Source: Magicicada septendecula
Taxonomy: Eukaryota > Arthropoda > Insecta > Hemiptera > Cicadidae
Length of the DNA: 64,000 nt
NCBI GenBank assembly: GCA_034769895.1
Contig: CM068372.1
Location: forward strand, 386,538,282 to 386,602,281
Reading direction: 5' to 3'
Notes under the pieces: model-generated
Told to the model about the DNA's origin: nothing
Databases searched by the model: none
What the model saw: the letters and a program-made list of their open reading frames with translations, nothing else
Translations under genes and position numbers: made by a program
In this document: in pieces, positions 10,488 to 20,365 of the stretch
Layout of the letters: each line of letters opens with the position of its first letter
Position numbering within the stretch: the stretch's first letter is position 1

Positions 10488-11360
10488 GAATTTTGAAAAA
10501 CAATAATTACAAAATTCAAAAAGTCCGTAAGTACAACTTACACAAATATTCAAAGACTCTCATGAACGAGAAAAATAAGAATTTTGATGGAAGAATAAAA
10601 AATTACAAAATTCAAAAATTAGTAAGAACAACTTACACCAAATATCAGAAAGAATATTGTGAACAAAATAAGAATTTTGATAAGAATAAAATTACAAAAT
10701 TCAAAAATTAGTAAGAACAACTTACACCAAATATCAGAAAGAATATTGTGAACAAAATAAGAATTTTGATAAGAATAAAATTACAAAATCCAAAAATTAG
10801 TAAGAACAACTTACACCAAATATCAGAAAGAATATTGTGAACAAAATAAGAATTTTGATAAGAATAAAATTACAAAATCCAAAAATTAGTAAGTACAACT
10901 TACACCAAATATCAGAAAGAATATTGTGAACAAAATAAGAATTTTGATAAGAATATAATTACAAAATTCAAAAATTAGTAAGTACAACTTACACCAAATA
11001 TCTGAAAGAATATTGTGAACGAAAAAAGAATTTTGCTAAATAGATAATTACAAAATTCAAAAATCAGTAAGTACAACTTACAACAAAACATTTGAAAGAT
11101 TATTGTGAATAAATAAAAAGAATTTTGAACATAATAAGCTTCAAAATTCAAAAGCAATAGTAGCACAAATATTCAAAGACTATTATGCAAGTAAAAAGAA
11201 TTTGGAGGGAGATAATAATTGTCCAAATTCAAAATAATTAGTAAGTACCACTTACACAAACATTCAAAGACTATTATGAATGAAAAAAGAATTTTGAGAA
11301 ATAATAATTTCAAAATTCAAAACAATAATAAGTACAACTTATACCAAAATATTTGAAAAA
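10488..11360 (+). repeat. Tandem ~89-bp array forming about ten hairpins
   Basis: The unit is exactly 89 bp in the core: the word ATTACAAAAT recurs at 10602, 10691, 10780, 10869, 10958 and 11047. Outer units (10488-10601 and 11048-11360) are degenerate. Each unit boundary carries GAATTTTG, a 14-19 base loop, then CAAAATTC, an 8-bp stem; each unit also has GTAAG(T)...(A)CTTAC, a smaller stem. At 11199-11230 both arms changed together (GAATTTGG with CCAAATTC), which argues for selection on pairing. Two units have one mismatch (CAAAATCC at 10784 and 10873). It occupies the place of env. Function is unknown; packaging, RNA stability or export are possible. Confidence 0.85.
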
Positions 11361-12396
11361 CAACTATGAATAAGAAAGAATGTAGTTGAATAAAAATGTC
11401 TAAAATTAAAAAAAAAAACATTAAACTCACATCATTACTCATACAAATGATGAGAAATAACTCTGAAATATGAAAAAAGATTTTGTAAGAAAGAGATACA
11501 AAATTCTAAAGGAGAAAGGAAACCAGAATGTCATATGACTTAATCGAACAAATTAACCAAACTCACACAGAAAATAATTTAATAAAAATGGAACAATGAA
11601 GAAGGACCAGCTCACTAAAGACCAAATAGTGAGACCAAAAACCAAAAAAAAAAAAACCTGATACTAATAATGATAATGCTGTTACAACAACCACTGTTAT
11701 AGTGAAAGTGATAAAGAATTAATTCATGTTATACCATGAGCAATGAAAGTAACTCAATGGATACCAGATGGTAGAAAGAGTAAATATAAATACTACTTAC
11801 TATGTAAACATGATGAAATGTATATGATACCACATACCTAAACCACCTAATATGGAATAAGCTTTAAGAGAGAAGAAGAGTCAAGTGTATAAAAGTATTA
11901 ATTAATATAACGTATTATGAAGTGTAGAATCTAAAGATGTTTATTTTAGTCAAAAATGACTACTTTTACTGTTTATTTATTTTTATGACTGGATGTAGAA
12001 AATGCCATCAGTCTTATGTGTTGAGCAGAGATGATAATACCTCTGGACTCAATTGAAGTATTGGACAGCAGGGATTGAAGCCAAAAGTGCCACTCTGAAC
12101 TGTTTCAATTAATTTGTTAGGGAATGTTAGGGAGTAAACATACTGGTGAGGAAGCACCAAATAAGAAGGAATATAAAATGATAATGTTATACACAAGATT
12201 GAAGATCACTTATCAATGAAAAAAGAAACTAATGAAGGAGATACACGTCATCTGAGAGGAAGCAATGGTGGAAAAGGAAGGTATATAAAGTGAAAACATG
12301 TAATCACGGAGAAAATGTAAATACAAAAGAATTAGTAGTAATTATTTCATCCATACAGAGTATGATCTGAACTAATCACTTTTACAGGAGAGCATA
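11361..12396 (+). other. Pre-LTR non-coding region with short polypurine tract
   Basis: AT-rich, with no ORF of note and no env-like sequence. AGGAGAG at 12386-12392, four bases before the 3' LTR, is the likely plus-strand primer tract, although short. Confidence 0.5.
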
Positions 12397-15300
12397 TGTA
12401 ACATAACAAAATTATCACACTAAACATTTGAATTAATGTTACATAAATAAAAGAGAAAGTTCCATAGTGAGTGAGAGGAATAAATTGTTTAAGGATTACC
12501 CTAGAAACTGTATAATTAAGTCTATAAAATGTTAATAAAAATGGAAGATAATAAAGAAAACCATTAACTAAAATAACCTACTATGAAAAAACCAGTTAAA
12601 CCAGCAGTATACCCAGTAGATTGGGGAAGCAGTACAAAAAGGGAAGGACCATAAAAAAGGAAATAATCTGTCATGAAACCATTTTAATAAGGAAACTACT
12701 AATGTGATATTTGAAGAAGGGACGAAACATATCAAGATTCCAACAAAGAGACCAGAAACAGGAAGAGATATGCCAAAACAAAATGTTAGTCACATAATAA
12801 ATACCATGAGACAAAATTGAAACCGATATAGGTAAACCCAAACAAGTTACAAGATACAATACCAAAAAACACAAATTGTATATTAGTTGTAAGTGTAATA
12901 TGTTAAAAAATATTATAAAAAGACTACCATAGTGTAGAACTCACTGAAAAGACTACCATGGAGTAGAATCCAATAAAGTGAAGTGAGATAACAAAATTAA
13001 GAAACTACAGAGTGTATAGTGAGAAACATAGTTAAAAAATCTATGAAAAAATCTTCAATGAAGTTTAAGTATTATAAAAAGACTACCATGAGTGTAGAAT
13101 AATAATAATAATAATAAAACCATTGGAATGAAAGACAGTCTAAGGACTGACAACATTACCAGTAATAAGAGTTTTTAAATTAGATATAAGAAAAACTATT
13201 ACATATAAAATGTTTTCTTTAATTATAGCTAAGTAAATGGTGAGAAGGACAAAAATACCAAAGGACAGTTCATAACTGAAGGTATGACTAATATTAAGAT
13301 GTTTGTTATTTATTATTAATTAGATAATATTTTAGATGTAAGGTGTAAATAGATACACGATGTTTTTTAATCACAGTTAAAGTGTTTTCAAAAGAATCAT
13401 AAATACACAAGACAGTTAGTGACTGACAGTGTTACTAGTAATAGGAGTTTTTTTATTTATTTTTTTTTAATTAAATTATGTCTAGGATAAGCTATTTTGT
13501 TATCATTTGATGATACAGTAAAAAATAATAGGAATAAGATGTTTTTGTTAAAATTAGGTGATATATGGAAAATAGTTGATAATAAGATGTTTTTGTTAAA
13601 ATTAGGCATAAGATGTTCATGTTATGGTTCAATGATGTTATTAGTATAAAGAAAGTTTAGTAGATACAAGATATTCTATTGTATTTAAAATCAGGTCATT
13701 TAATTTTCCATTGTGTAAGTCAGAGAGGCAAGTAGGGCATAAAAATGTAATAATTTTATTCAAATCAGTAAACCATGTATAATTGTACAAACAGACCAGC
13801 CAAGACACCATTTTTGTAAAAACAGACTGGCCTATAAACCAAAAAAATTATCTATCAAAGAATTAATCTATGTAATAGGAATAGAATTCAATACATACAA
13901 TACAGAAATTGAAAGTATAATTAATGCAGATACAGTTAATAGCAAATAGAATGACAAAAGAAAGAAAATTAACTTCTTTTGGAAACAGTCAAAAATAGGC
14001 TTATGATAGTAATCAAATCAGACTAAACAGCAAATTAATCAATATTGAAATGTTTTAATAACCAAATTATTAACAACAAAGTAATTACGGAGTTATTAGG
14101 TGTATTCCAGGGAAATATTATACCGAAAAAACAAATAAAAACCTTTAAAACACTGAATTTGTACAAAATATGGGGCATACAATCATTATGTAAAATTGTA
14201 ATTTTTGGGCTTAAATGAGTTTGAAACAAACCCAGCTATATATCAAAAGATGTAAAATTAAATAATCAATATTACTGAATAGTTAGATTCATGTAAAATT
14301 AAGAAATATTTGAAATACAGTAAAAAATAAGAAAACTTGTTATGTATAGTTAGATAGTGAAACAAGTCTTAGACAGATATTTCATAATTAAACAATATGA
14401 AGAGGAAAAAGACATACCACATATTGCCCTAAAACGACGACGTTGCGTCGATTAGTCTATTGTTAATCGCAAAGCTGAACAGTTGAAAAATGTGTTAGTG
14501 GAGTATTGAAAACCAAATAATTTGTATTAAAACCAAGTGTGGTTATGTGGCGTGTAACGGAGATGAACTAACAAGTGAAATAACCTTATCTATCAATGTC
14601 TAACACTTCACAAGTTTCCAAAAACACAGTATAACACCATAAAACTTAACACCAGAAATCGACAGCCATTTCGAACAATTTTTGGAACGAATTCACAGAA
14701 AACGAACACACATAATTGAACACCACACTACACAAGAGATCCATCCAGAATTCGACATCGCAGACGACGAGGGGACATTCAACACGATATTTTGGACCAA
14801 CACCACTTCGCAGAAAAGGGAACATCGTTTTATTTCTGTGGGAGAAGATCTTCAATTCCAACGGCATCATAGCAGTTAAAATCGAGCAGACGGCGGCCAT
14901 TGCTGAATTTCTATAAAGACGATCAGCCAGTGCTTCCTGGAGAGGAGTGACGTCATTTCTTCGACTTGGTTCGAAATATAAATAATTTCTTTCTAATTGA
15001 CAATTGTAATAATAATAATTCTGTTCTATTTCAGATATTAACATTTAGTTTAAGAATACCTGTTAAATGTATCTTGTTCCTTGCCCTCTGACCATTTCGA
15101 CTCGTTAAAAGAACCATAAATTTAAACTTGTAAAAAATATATTTGTTGATTTTTCTCACTGCCGACTGTGGCGAATATTAGCCAGTGCCTGGGACATGCG
15201 CAGTTTGACTGGCGCACAATTTTGAATGAATAAACGCAAATCATTATTCAGTTACCAGCATTGTTTTTATTTCTACCATTAATGTTATTATTATTTTTTA

Positions 15301-15687
15301 TTAAGCAAAAACATAATTCACATTGAGAGAATAGATATAGAAGGAAATTACAAACTCAACTAATTAATTAATTATTAATTAATTAAATTAAATCATTCCA
15401 TCAAACTCGATACAAGAACAAGAAAAAATATTTGCACAATTTTTAAAGTTTGATGTATTTGTTATTTATCAATCAAACACACCTAGTTATAACATATTCT
15501 TATCATCAATATTTCTATATTTTATTTATTATTACATTTGAAATTATATTACAATTTGACTAGCCTAATAGTGGGGCTAAAGGAAGAGTACAATACCTTT
15601 GAAATATCAGAAAGAACACACAATATCAATACATATCAATTTAATTATTATTCTTATTTTTTTTATTTGTAATATTATTATATTACA
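12397..15687 (+). repeat. 3' long terminal repeat (3,291 bp)
   Basis: Copy of 1303-4593 with the same TG...CA ends. The one difference I noticed is A at 13843 in place of G at 2749. It is followed by the ATAT duplication at 15688-15691. The predicted promoter elements and AATAAA signal recur here. Confidence 0.95.
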
Positions 15688-15868
15688 ATATTTATCGTTT
15701 GTTTGTTAAATTTCTGCTACTGGCTTGTATGTTGTTGTTACCGATACTTTGTTTACTTCGCTAATGCGGTAGAACTTTGATAATTGTGACGGAAGCATTC
15801 GGTATTATACAAAACTTCTGTCGTATATATAAATATCTGTATAACCTAACTCAAACAAGACACGGATA

Positions 15869-17078
15869 TGAGGTCTGTAAGTTAAGTAATATGACTAATT
15901 TAGTAAAAGCTTTTATTTACAATCAAACTACATCTAGACTCTTATCACCTTCAAAGTAGTTCCCTTTTTCCAAAAAGCCACACCACGCTGTAGACGGGTT
16001 TTCCACTCTTCATAGCAGTGCTGGAACTCAGAAACTGGAATCTCCTTCAACTGGTCGGTCACACTATTTTTAATGTCGTCTGTCGCCCCAGAATGGTATC
16101 TTTTGAGACGATCTTTTAATCTCGGGAAGAGAATGTAGTCACAGGGACTCATATCAGGTGATAAGTGGGCTGAGGAACAACGGGAATATTTTTCTTTGTG
16201 TTTCACGTGAGCAACTCTTTTCCGCAGCCTTTCAAGTATTTCTCGGCAAACATGTTTATTGACAATCTGTCATGTAGGCAAAAACTCCTTATGGATAATG
16301 CCATTGGTATCAAAGAAACAAATGAACATGGTTTTGATTACGGATTTGCTCGGTTTTTGCTTTTTGAGACGTGGTGAGTTTGGTGAGTGCCATTATTTGC
16401 TCTGGCGTTTGTTTCTTGATCGTACTCAAAGATCTATGATTCATCACCACTAATAACATTTTTTATAAAATCAGGTTAATTTTCAATTCGTCCTAGACGA
16501 TCGCGGCACACTTCCATCCTGTTGTTTTTTGTTCAAGATTGAAGTTTTTTGGGACCAATTTCGCACAAAATTTCTCATTCCCAATTTATTTATCAAAATT
16601 TTATAAACTGTAGTGTGATTCAAATGTAATCGTTGTGCGATGATTCTGACCGTTAATCGACGGTCAGACCGCACTAAGTCCCTGATTCGACGAACATTGT
16701 CGTCAGTTCTTGACGCTGACCGTCTTGCAGAGCGTGGGTCATCCTTAATTGATTCCTGGCCGTCTGAAAATGCTTTAAACCATCCGAAAACCTGTGCTCT
16801 TGACAAAGGTTCATTTCTATACGCTTTTGACAATTTTCTAAAAGTCTCAGTAGCATTGTGCCCAAACGTAACACAAAACTTGATTGCACTCACTTTTTAT
16901 AACGCACAACAAAAACTCACTTCACCAAAAAGTTTGTTTACATTTCACGTGACAACAACAGGCAATAAATATTAATACTTAATATCAATCAGCTGTTTAT
17001 CTGTGTAAATAGAAACCTTACAGTGTTCCCATATTGGCTGCTACATGATTAGTCTCATTACTTATTTTACAGACCTCG
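15869..17078 (-). mobile_element. Mariner-family DNA transposon, inactivated
   Basis: Terminal inverted repeats begin TGAGGTCTGTAAGTTAAGTA at the left and CGAGGTCTGTAAAATAAGTA on the complementary strand at the right. They match over about 28 bp with a few differences and are flanked by TA at 15867-15868 and 17079-17080, the mariner target duplication. Length (about 1.2 kb) is normal for mariner. The transposase is on the minus strand and broken. Confidence 0.85.
15934..16893 (-). pseudogene. Mariner transposase, frameshifted
   Basis: The N-terminal part (16483-16893) shows the helix-turn-helix pair: residues around TATETFRKLSKAYRNEPLSR, then SIKDDPRSARR and SDRRLTVRIIAQRLHLNHTT. The C-terminal part (15934-16206) shows HLSPDMSPCDYILFPRLKDR, which includes the third catalytic Asp region, and an EFQHCYEEWKTRLQRG tail. 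The middle, with the first two catalytic Asp residues, is out of frame with stops around 16210-16480. It would have been a cut-and-paste DDD transposase; it is not functional now. Confidence 0.85.
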
Positions 17079-17280
17079 TATAGTAACAGTCTAATGATAA
17101 TAGTAATAATAATAATTGCTACTGTGTGGGCGACCATCATCATTGATTCTGACGTCGAACTGTCGCGGCTCTTACTGTCGCAGACGATGCGCCGAGACAG
17201 CGGATGGGTAAAGGACCACGGGATAGTGCTGACAATTTCAAATACTTAAATCGTCACGCTGAACAGGGAAATATACAAAC

Positions 17281-17406
17281 GGTTATCCCCGTGAGAGAGG
17301 GAGACTAGTGGTCCAGACCAGGAGATATCTGGGGGTGATGCTGCATAGCAAACTCACCCACTGCGATCGTATCCGTAAGGCACGTGACATAGCATGCGAG
17401 AAGTGA
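17281..17406 (+). pseudogene. Non-LTR reverse transcriptase scrap
   Basis: One frame from 17320 reads RRYLGVMLHSKLTHCDRIRK, the YLG-V-D-KL block found after the thumb in Jockey/CR1/R1-type reverse transcriptases, and ends at a stop at 17404. Nothing upstream (17081-17280) extends it. This is a short relic. Confidence 0.55.
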
Positions 17407-17522
17407 CTGTTTCTGTCAGGAGTTTGATGGCCATGTCTCGAGGTGTCTGAGCTCTGGCAAACGACAGCTTCTGATGCTAACGGTACGTAAGGAGCTCGTG
17501 ATGCTCCTAAAAATTTATTGTT

Positions 17523-17760
17523 TTAATATGTGTATATAAATATGTCATATAATTAATTGTAAAATATAATATTTGAATATTTATCATTTTATTAAATTAG
17601 TAATTTTGAAAAAATTATTCTTTCTTCAGACACCAGAACAAATTCAGATTAATATAAAAAATGATAATATTTTAACAAAATTACTAATTGAATAATGTGA
17701 TAAATATTTATGTATTATATTTTACAATTAATTATATAACATATTGTACACACATATAAA
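17523..17760. repeat. AT-rich inverted repeat
   Basis: The arm at about 17523-17618 (…TATAATTAATTGTAAAATAT…) is repeated in reverse complement at about 17655-17760, with roughly 40 bp between. It resembles a foldback or MITE-like remnant. No coding capacity. Confidence 0.7.
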
Positions 17761-17835
17761 AAAATTATATTTAGTCTTCATATAAACACCTGTTTTGAAC
17801 AATTGATTTAAAAATGTTAATTTATCAATTTATAT

Positions 17836-17880
17836 CTGATGATGATAGCTGAATGCTATTGAAACACTGTAATTTACAAA
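17836..17880 (+). ncRNA. Hammerhead-like motif, copy A
   Basis: CTGATGA (17836-17842), T, stem II GATAGC/GCTATT (17844-17849 with 17855-17860, one G-T pair) closed by a 5-base loop, then GAAAC (17861-17865) and ACTGTA, where AC/GT could be a 2-bp stem III and GTA the cleavage triplet. The same repeat with a different but fully paired stem is copy B at 18182. No ribozyme activity can be shown from sequence. Confidence 0.5.
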
Positions 17881-18095
17881 ATAATAAAAATGTATTCTTG
17901 TAAAAAGTTTTACTATTAATAATAATATAAAATATATATACAAGAAAAATATGAGCATTTATGAATAAATTATGTTATATATATATATTCAAAAATGCTC
18001 ATATATTTTTGCATGTATTTAGTTTATATTATTATTAATAATAACAAAACGTTTTTACAAGAATATATTTTTATAATTTTGTGAATTACTTTGTA
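17866..18095. repeat. Inverted repeat downstream of hammerhead-like copy A
   Basis: The 3' flank of copy A (GTAATTTACAAAATAATAAA and onward to about 17965) recurs in reverse complement at about 18000-18095, ending exactly where the motif itself would begin. The centre includes ATGAGCATTTATGAATAAAT and its near-complement. It is probably a partial inverted copy of the same element. Confidence 0.65.
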
Positions 18096-18181
18096 TTTAT
18101 TTTATATATTATAAATATAGGCTATATATATAGGGCCTATACATACATTTACATTATAAATTATATTTATTAATTCTATAT

Positions 18182-18283
18182 CTGATGATGTTAGTTTAAT
18201 ACTAACGAAACATTTTAATTCACAAAATAATAAAAATGTATTGTGGTAAAAAGTTTTGTTATTCTTAATAATAATATAAAATA
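18182..18283 (+). ncRNA. Hammerhead-like motif, copy B, with repeat flank
   Basis: CTGATGA (18182-18188), T, stem II GTTAGT/ACTAAC (18190-18195 with 18201-18206), GAAAC (18207-18211). All six stem pairs are Watson-Crick although four positions differ from copy A, so the stem covaries. The 3' flank to about 18283 matches the flank of copy A. The stem III/cleavage region (ATTTTAA) has lost the GT of copy A and is probably inactive. Confidence 0.5.
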
Positions 18284-18773
18284 TTTTATGTGTGTGTATG
18301 TGTGTGTTTGTGCGTGTTATGTTATAAGAGTGGATAAAATAAGAGTCACTAATTTTGCTAGAAAAAAATCTGCTTAAGGCTGTGATAGAAAACAAATTTT
18401 CTGTGATTAAAAATCAGGGTACATTGCAAGACCGAATGTAGGTAAAAAACGGTGAAAACAGATTAAAGTTTAATTAAAACGGAATACGTTCTGGATAAAT
18501 AACAGCTGATTAAAACACGAGCTGGCGGTGGCGCTGTGGAACGATTACAACAGCACAAATAATCCCGTGCACAAATCCAGCTGAAATATAACCCGCCGTG
18601 GCCCACAGTGTAGAGTTGTGAACTTGATCACAGAGCCTCTGAGACGCAACATTGAGTTAAGCAAAGAAACAGTTGAACAGATCTTTACATTCTGTTTTCT
18701 TGATGTATGAATTACTTACTCACCAACTTTTCAACTTGTTTATGGACGAAATAATAATTACAATGAAATATAT

Positions 18774-18910
18774 TGTTACGACGGTCTCACTGATCGTCGT
18801 ATGGTACAGTGGAAAACAAAGTACAGACGCCAATGAAGTCACAAATCACCAGCTTTAATTAATCTGACATACATATTTTTATTGGTATCCAAGTCACTTC
18901 GTTAGGTATA
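18774..18910 (-). repeat. LTR-like repeat, distal fragment
   Basis: TGTTACGACGGTC at 18774 and the following ~90 bp match 41496-41580. In the promoter orientation (minus) this is the end of the LTR-like repeat. The repeat is cut here by the foldback at 18911-19343 and continues at 19344. Confidence 0.65.
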
Positions 18911-18962
18911 AATGAATAAATTACCTTAAATACGTCGTGTGACTTCGTTTTTTATTTAAAAT

Positions 18963-18995
18963 GACGCGTTTCGGAACATATGTTGACCTCTTCTG
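18963..18995 (-). ncRNA. Hammerhead-like motif, degenerate
   Basis: On the minus strand it reads CAGAAGA (core U4 changed to A), a disrupted stem II ending GTTCC, GAAAC, GCGTC. It is the mutated partner of 19260-19291. Confidence 0.4.
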
Positions 18996-19259
18996 ATCAA
19001 TTCACTCAGTTAAGGTCGTTAAATGTTAAAATCACATTACTTTGTACTTACACACGTCTGTATGAATGCGGAGCCTTTGAAGGCCGACCAGATACTGAAG
19101 TTGTCTATGAACGTTTGTGCAAGTTCATACGATACAGCCTTGAACTTGCACAAACCTCAGTATCTGTTCGGCCTTCAAAGGATGCGCACCCATACAGGCG
19201 TGTTTAAGTACAAAGTAATGTGATTTTAACATTTAACGACCTCAACTGAATGAATTAAT

Positions 19260-19295
19260 CTGAAGATGGAACATATGTTCCGAAACGCGTCATTT
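19260..19295 (+). ncRNA. Hammerhead-like motif, most complete copy
   Basis: CTGAAGA (19260-19266), T, stem II GGAAC-ATAT-GTTCC (19268-19281), GAAAC (19282-19286), GCGTC (19287-19291). ACGCGT gives a 2-bp stem III with a 2-base loop, and GTC is the classical cleavage triplet. Three bases either side (AAT before C3, ATT after the triplet) can pair as stem I. The tiny stem III is like the minimal type I hammerheads known from Penelope-like elements, which may act as dimers. Activity is untested. Confidence 0.6.
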
Positions 19296-19343
19296 AAAAA
19301 AAAACGAAGTCACACGACGCATTTAAGGTAATTTATTAATTTA

Positions 19344-19660
19344 ATTATTCACAAATAACGCTGTGTAATTAACAAGTTATTCAGCAAGTATGTACTCGTA
19401 CAATAATTGAAATTTGTCCACACCCAATAATAATGTCAACTAATAGAGCCCCACACATTAATCACTTTTCACTAATAACCACTTGAAATGCACTCAGTAA
19501 ATCGACCGATATAAACTTAAACTAAGCGGCAGTTGTTACCTGTTAATAGCCTGCAGGGTTACATAATATGCGTCCTTAAGAAGCACTCGAAAACTCCGGA
19601 GAATACTTTAGTGCGGCTTTGGCAGAAACACGCACCTGTTGGGCTAGCGGAGAAACGCGT
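19344..19660 (-). repeat. LTR-like promoter repeat, left arm of an inverted pair
   Basis: Inverted copy of 19865-20240; the shared parts include TAATAATGTCAACT, the GTTGAGCGATT-equivalent block and CTAGCGGAGAAACG. Together with 18774-18910 it forms one minus-strand LTR-like copy interrupted by the foldback. Related copies are at 41496-42003 and 47780-48290. Confidence 0.6.
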
Positions 19661-19864
19661 AGACCAACACTCCATTGTTCGAGAACGTTCCGTGATTGCG
19701 TAGCAATATTAAGGAATAAAAAATTTTTAACACTAATTTGAGCATTATTTGCTGTGCTGACGATGCCGTAATTATAGTTGCTACAGAAGAGATGATCTGC
19801 GAAGGTTTTTTAGAAGATACATTATGTCTTGTAACGATGGAACCCTCTCGAAAAGGTGAGAGCG
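19661..19864. other. Spacer between inverted LTR-like copies
   Basis: About 200 bp with no recognisable feature. The short open frame across it on the minus strand has no similarity I recognise. Confidence 0.4.
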
Positions 19865-20310
19865 TCATTCTACCCGTTTCTCCGCTAGTCTAGCAGGTGT
19901 AGCAGCTCGCTCAAGTCCGCCCTCAAGTAGCTTCGAGACTGTTCTTGAGAGCACTTCAAATACTCATTGTGCTGGCACGCCGCAGTAAGGATGTAACGTT
20001 ATTCTGGAACCTCAGCGCGACCTATATAAGCAAGAGCAACTGGCTTTGTCAGTTCAGTTACGTTGAGCGATTTCTTTAGTGGGAATCGAGTCAGTAAAAA
20101 AAAAAAGATTAATGTGTTATAGTTGGTGCGGAACTCTTAACAGTTGACATTATTATTGAATGTGGACAAATTTAACTTACATTATTACAGGAGTTGTTTA
20201 CAAATTGGTAATACTCGGATTTAACAGTTAAGCACTTGGTAAGTTCTACAGATGATTTTATGCTTCTAACAATTGTTTCACTTGTTACGGCAGCTTCAGA
20301 GGTTTGATTT
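19865..20310 (+). repeat. LTR-like promoter repeat, right arm of an inverted pair
   Basis: Plus-strand copy of the family. It has TATATAAG at 20023-20030 and TCAGTTCAGTT from 20049, a TATA-to-initiator spacing near 28 bp, then GACATTATTATTGAATGTGG. At 20275-20310 the words CACTTGTTACGGCAGCTTCA are shared with the copy at 47830-47880. Confidence 0.6.
20023..20060 (+). promoter_or_regulatory. Core promoter of LTR-like repeat: TATA box and TCAGT initiator
   Basis: TATATAAG followed about 28 bp later by TCAGTTCAGTT, the arthropod initiator word. The same pair occurs on the minus strand at 41785-41754 and 47986-47949, so it is a conserved feature of the family. Confidence 0.55.
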
Positions 20311-20337
20311 GACCAGTATGCATTAAATTATTGTATC

Positions 20338-20365
20338 GAGCTAAGCACGTTTTCAGGCTTAGCTC
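20338..20365. repeat. Perfect 9-bp hairpin
   Basis: GAGCTAAGC, ten bases, GCTTAGCTC. No transcription-terminator or tRNA context is visible. Confidence 0.6.

Larger units (their letters stand above)
1303..15687 (+). mobile_element. Complete Ty3/Gypsy LTR retrotransposon, 14.4 kb
   Basis: The element has two LTRs of 3,291 bp, an internal region of 7,803 bp, a primer-binding site, gag, a pol in the Gypsy order (protease, reverse transcriptase, RNase H, integrase) and a 3' region without env. Both ORFs are uninterrupted and the LTRs differ at only one position that I noticed (G at 2749, A at 13843), so the insertion is probably recent and may be mobile. The integrase-last order assigns it to Ty3/Gypsy rather than Ty1/Copia. 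Unusual traits are the very long LTRs, a zinc-knuckle-free Asn-rich Gag, and a hairpin-repeat array between pol and the 3' LTR. The subclade is not certain. Confidence 0.95.
18911..19343. mobile_element. Foldback with outward hammerhead-like ends, PLE-type
   Basis: Arms at about 18911-19118 and 19140-19343 are near-perfect inverted copies around a ~25-bp centre, both ending in AAATTACCTTAAAT or its complement. Each arm carries GAAACGCGTC pointing outward, complete on the right (19260-19291) and mutated on the left (18963-18995). The sequence just before the motif (GACCTC.AC..A.TGAA) resembles that before the PLE motif at 33121, which suggests these are PLE 3' ends joined head to head. It interrupts an LTR-like repeat. 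Confidence 0.65.

Noticed and set aside
10493-10711. 72-aa frame after pol as a candidate env or accessory gene
   Set aside because: Runs through the 89-bp tandem repeat and has no signal peptide, membrane segment or fusion motif.
20275-20300. CTGAAGC…GAAAC (minus), and the similar site at 47843, as hammerheads
   Set aside because: Core A9 is C and the stem II bases do not pair in the 20-kb copy; they are part of the LTR-like family sequence.
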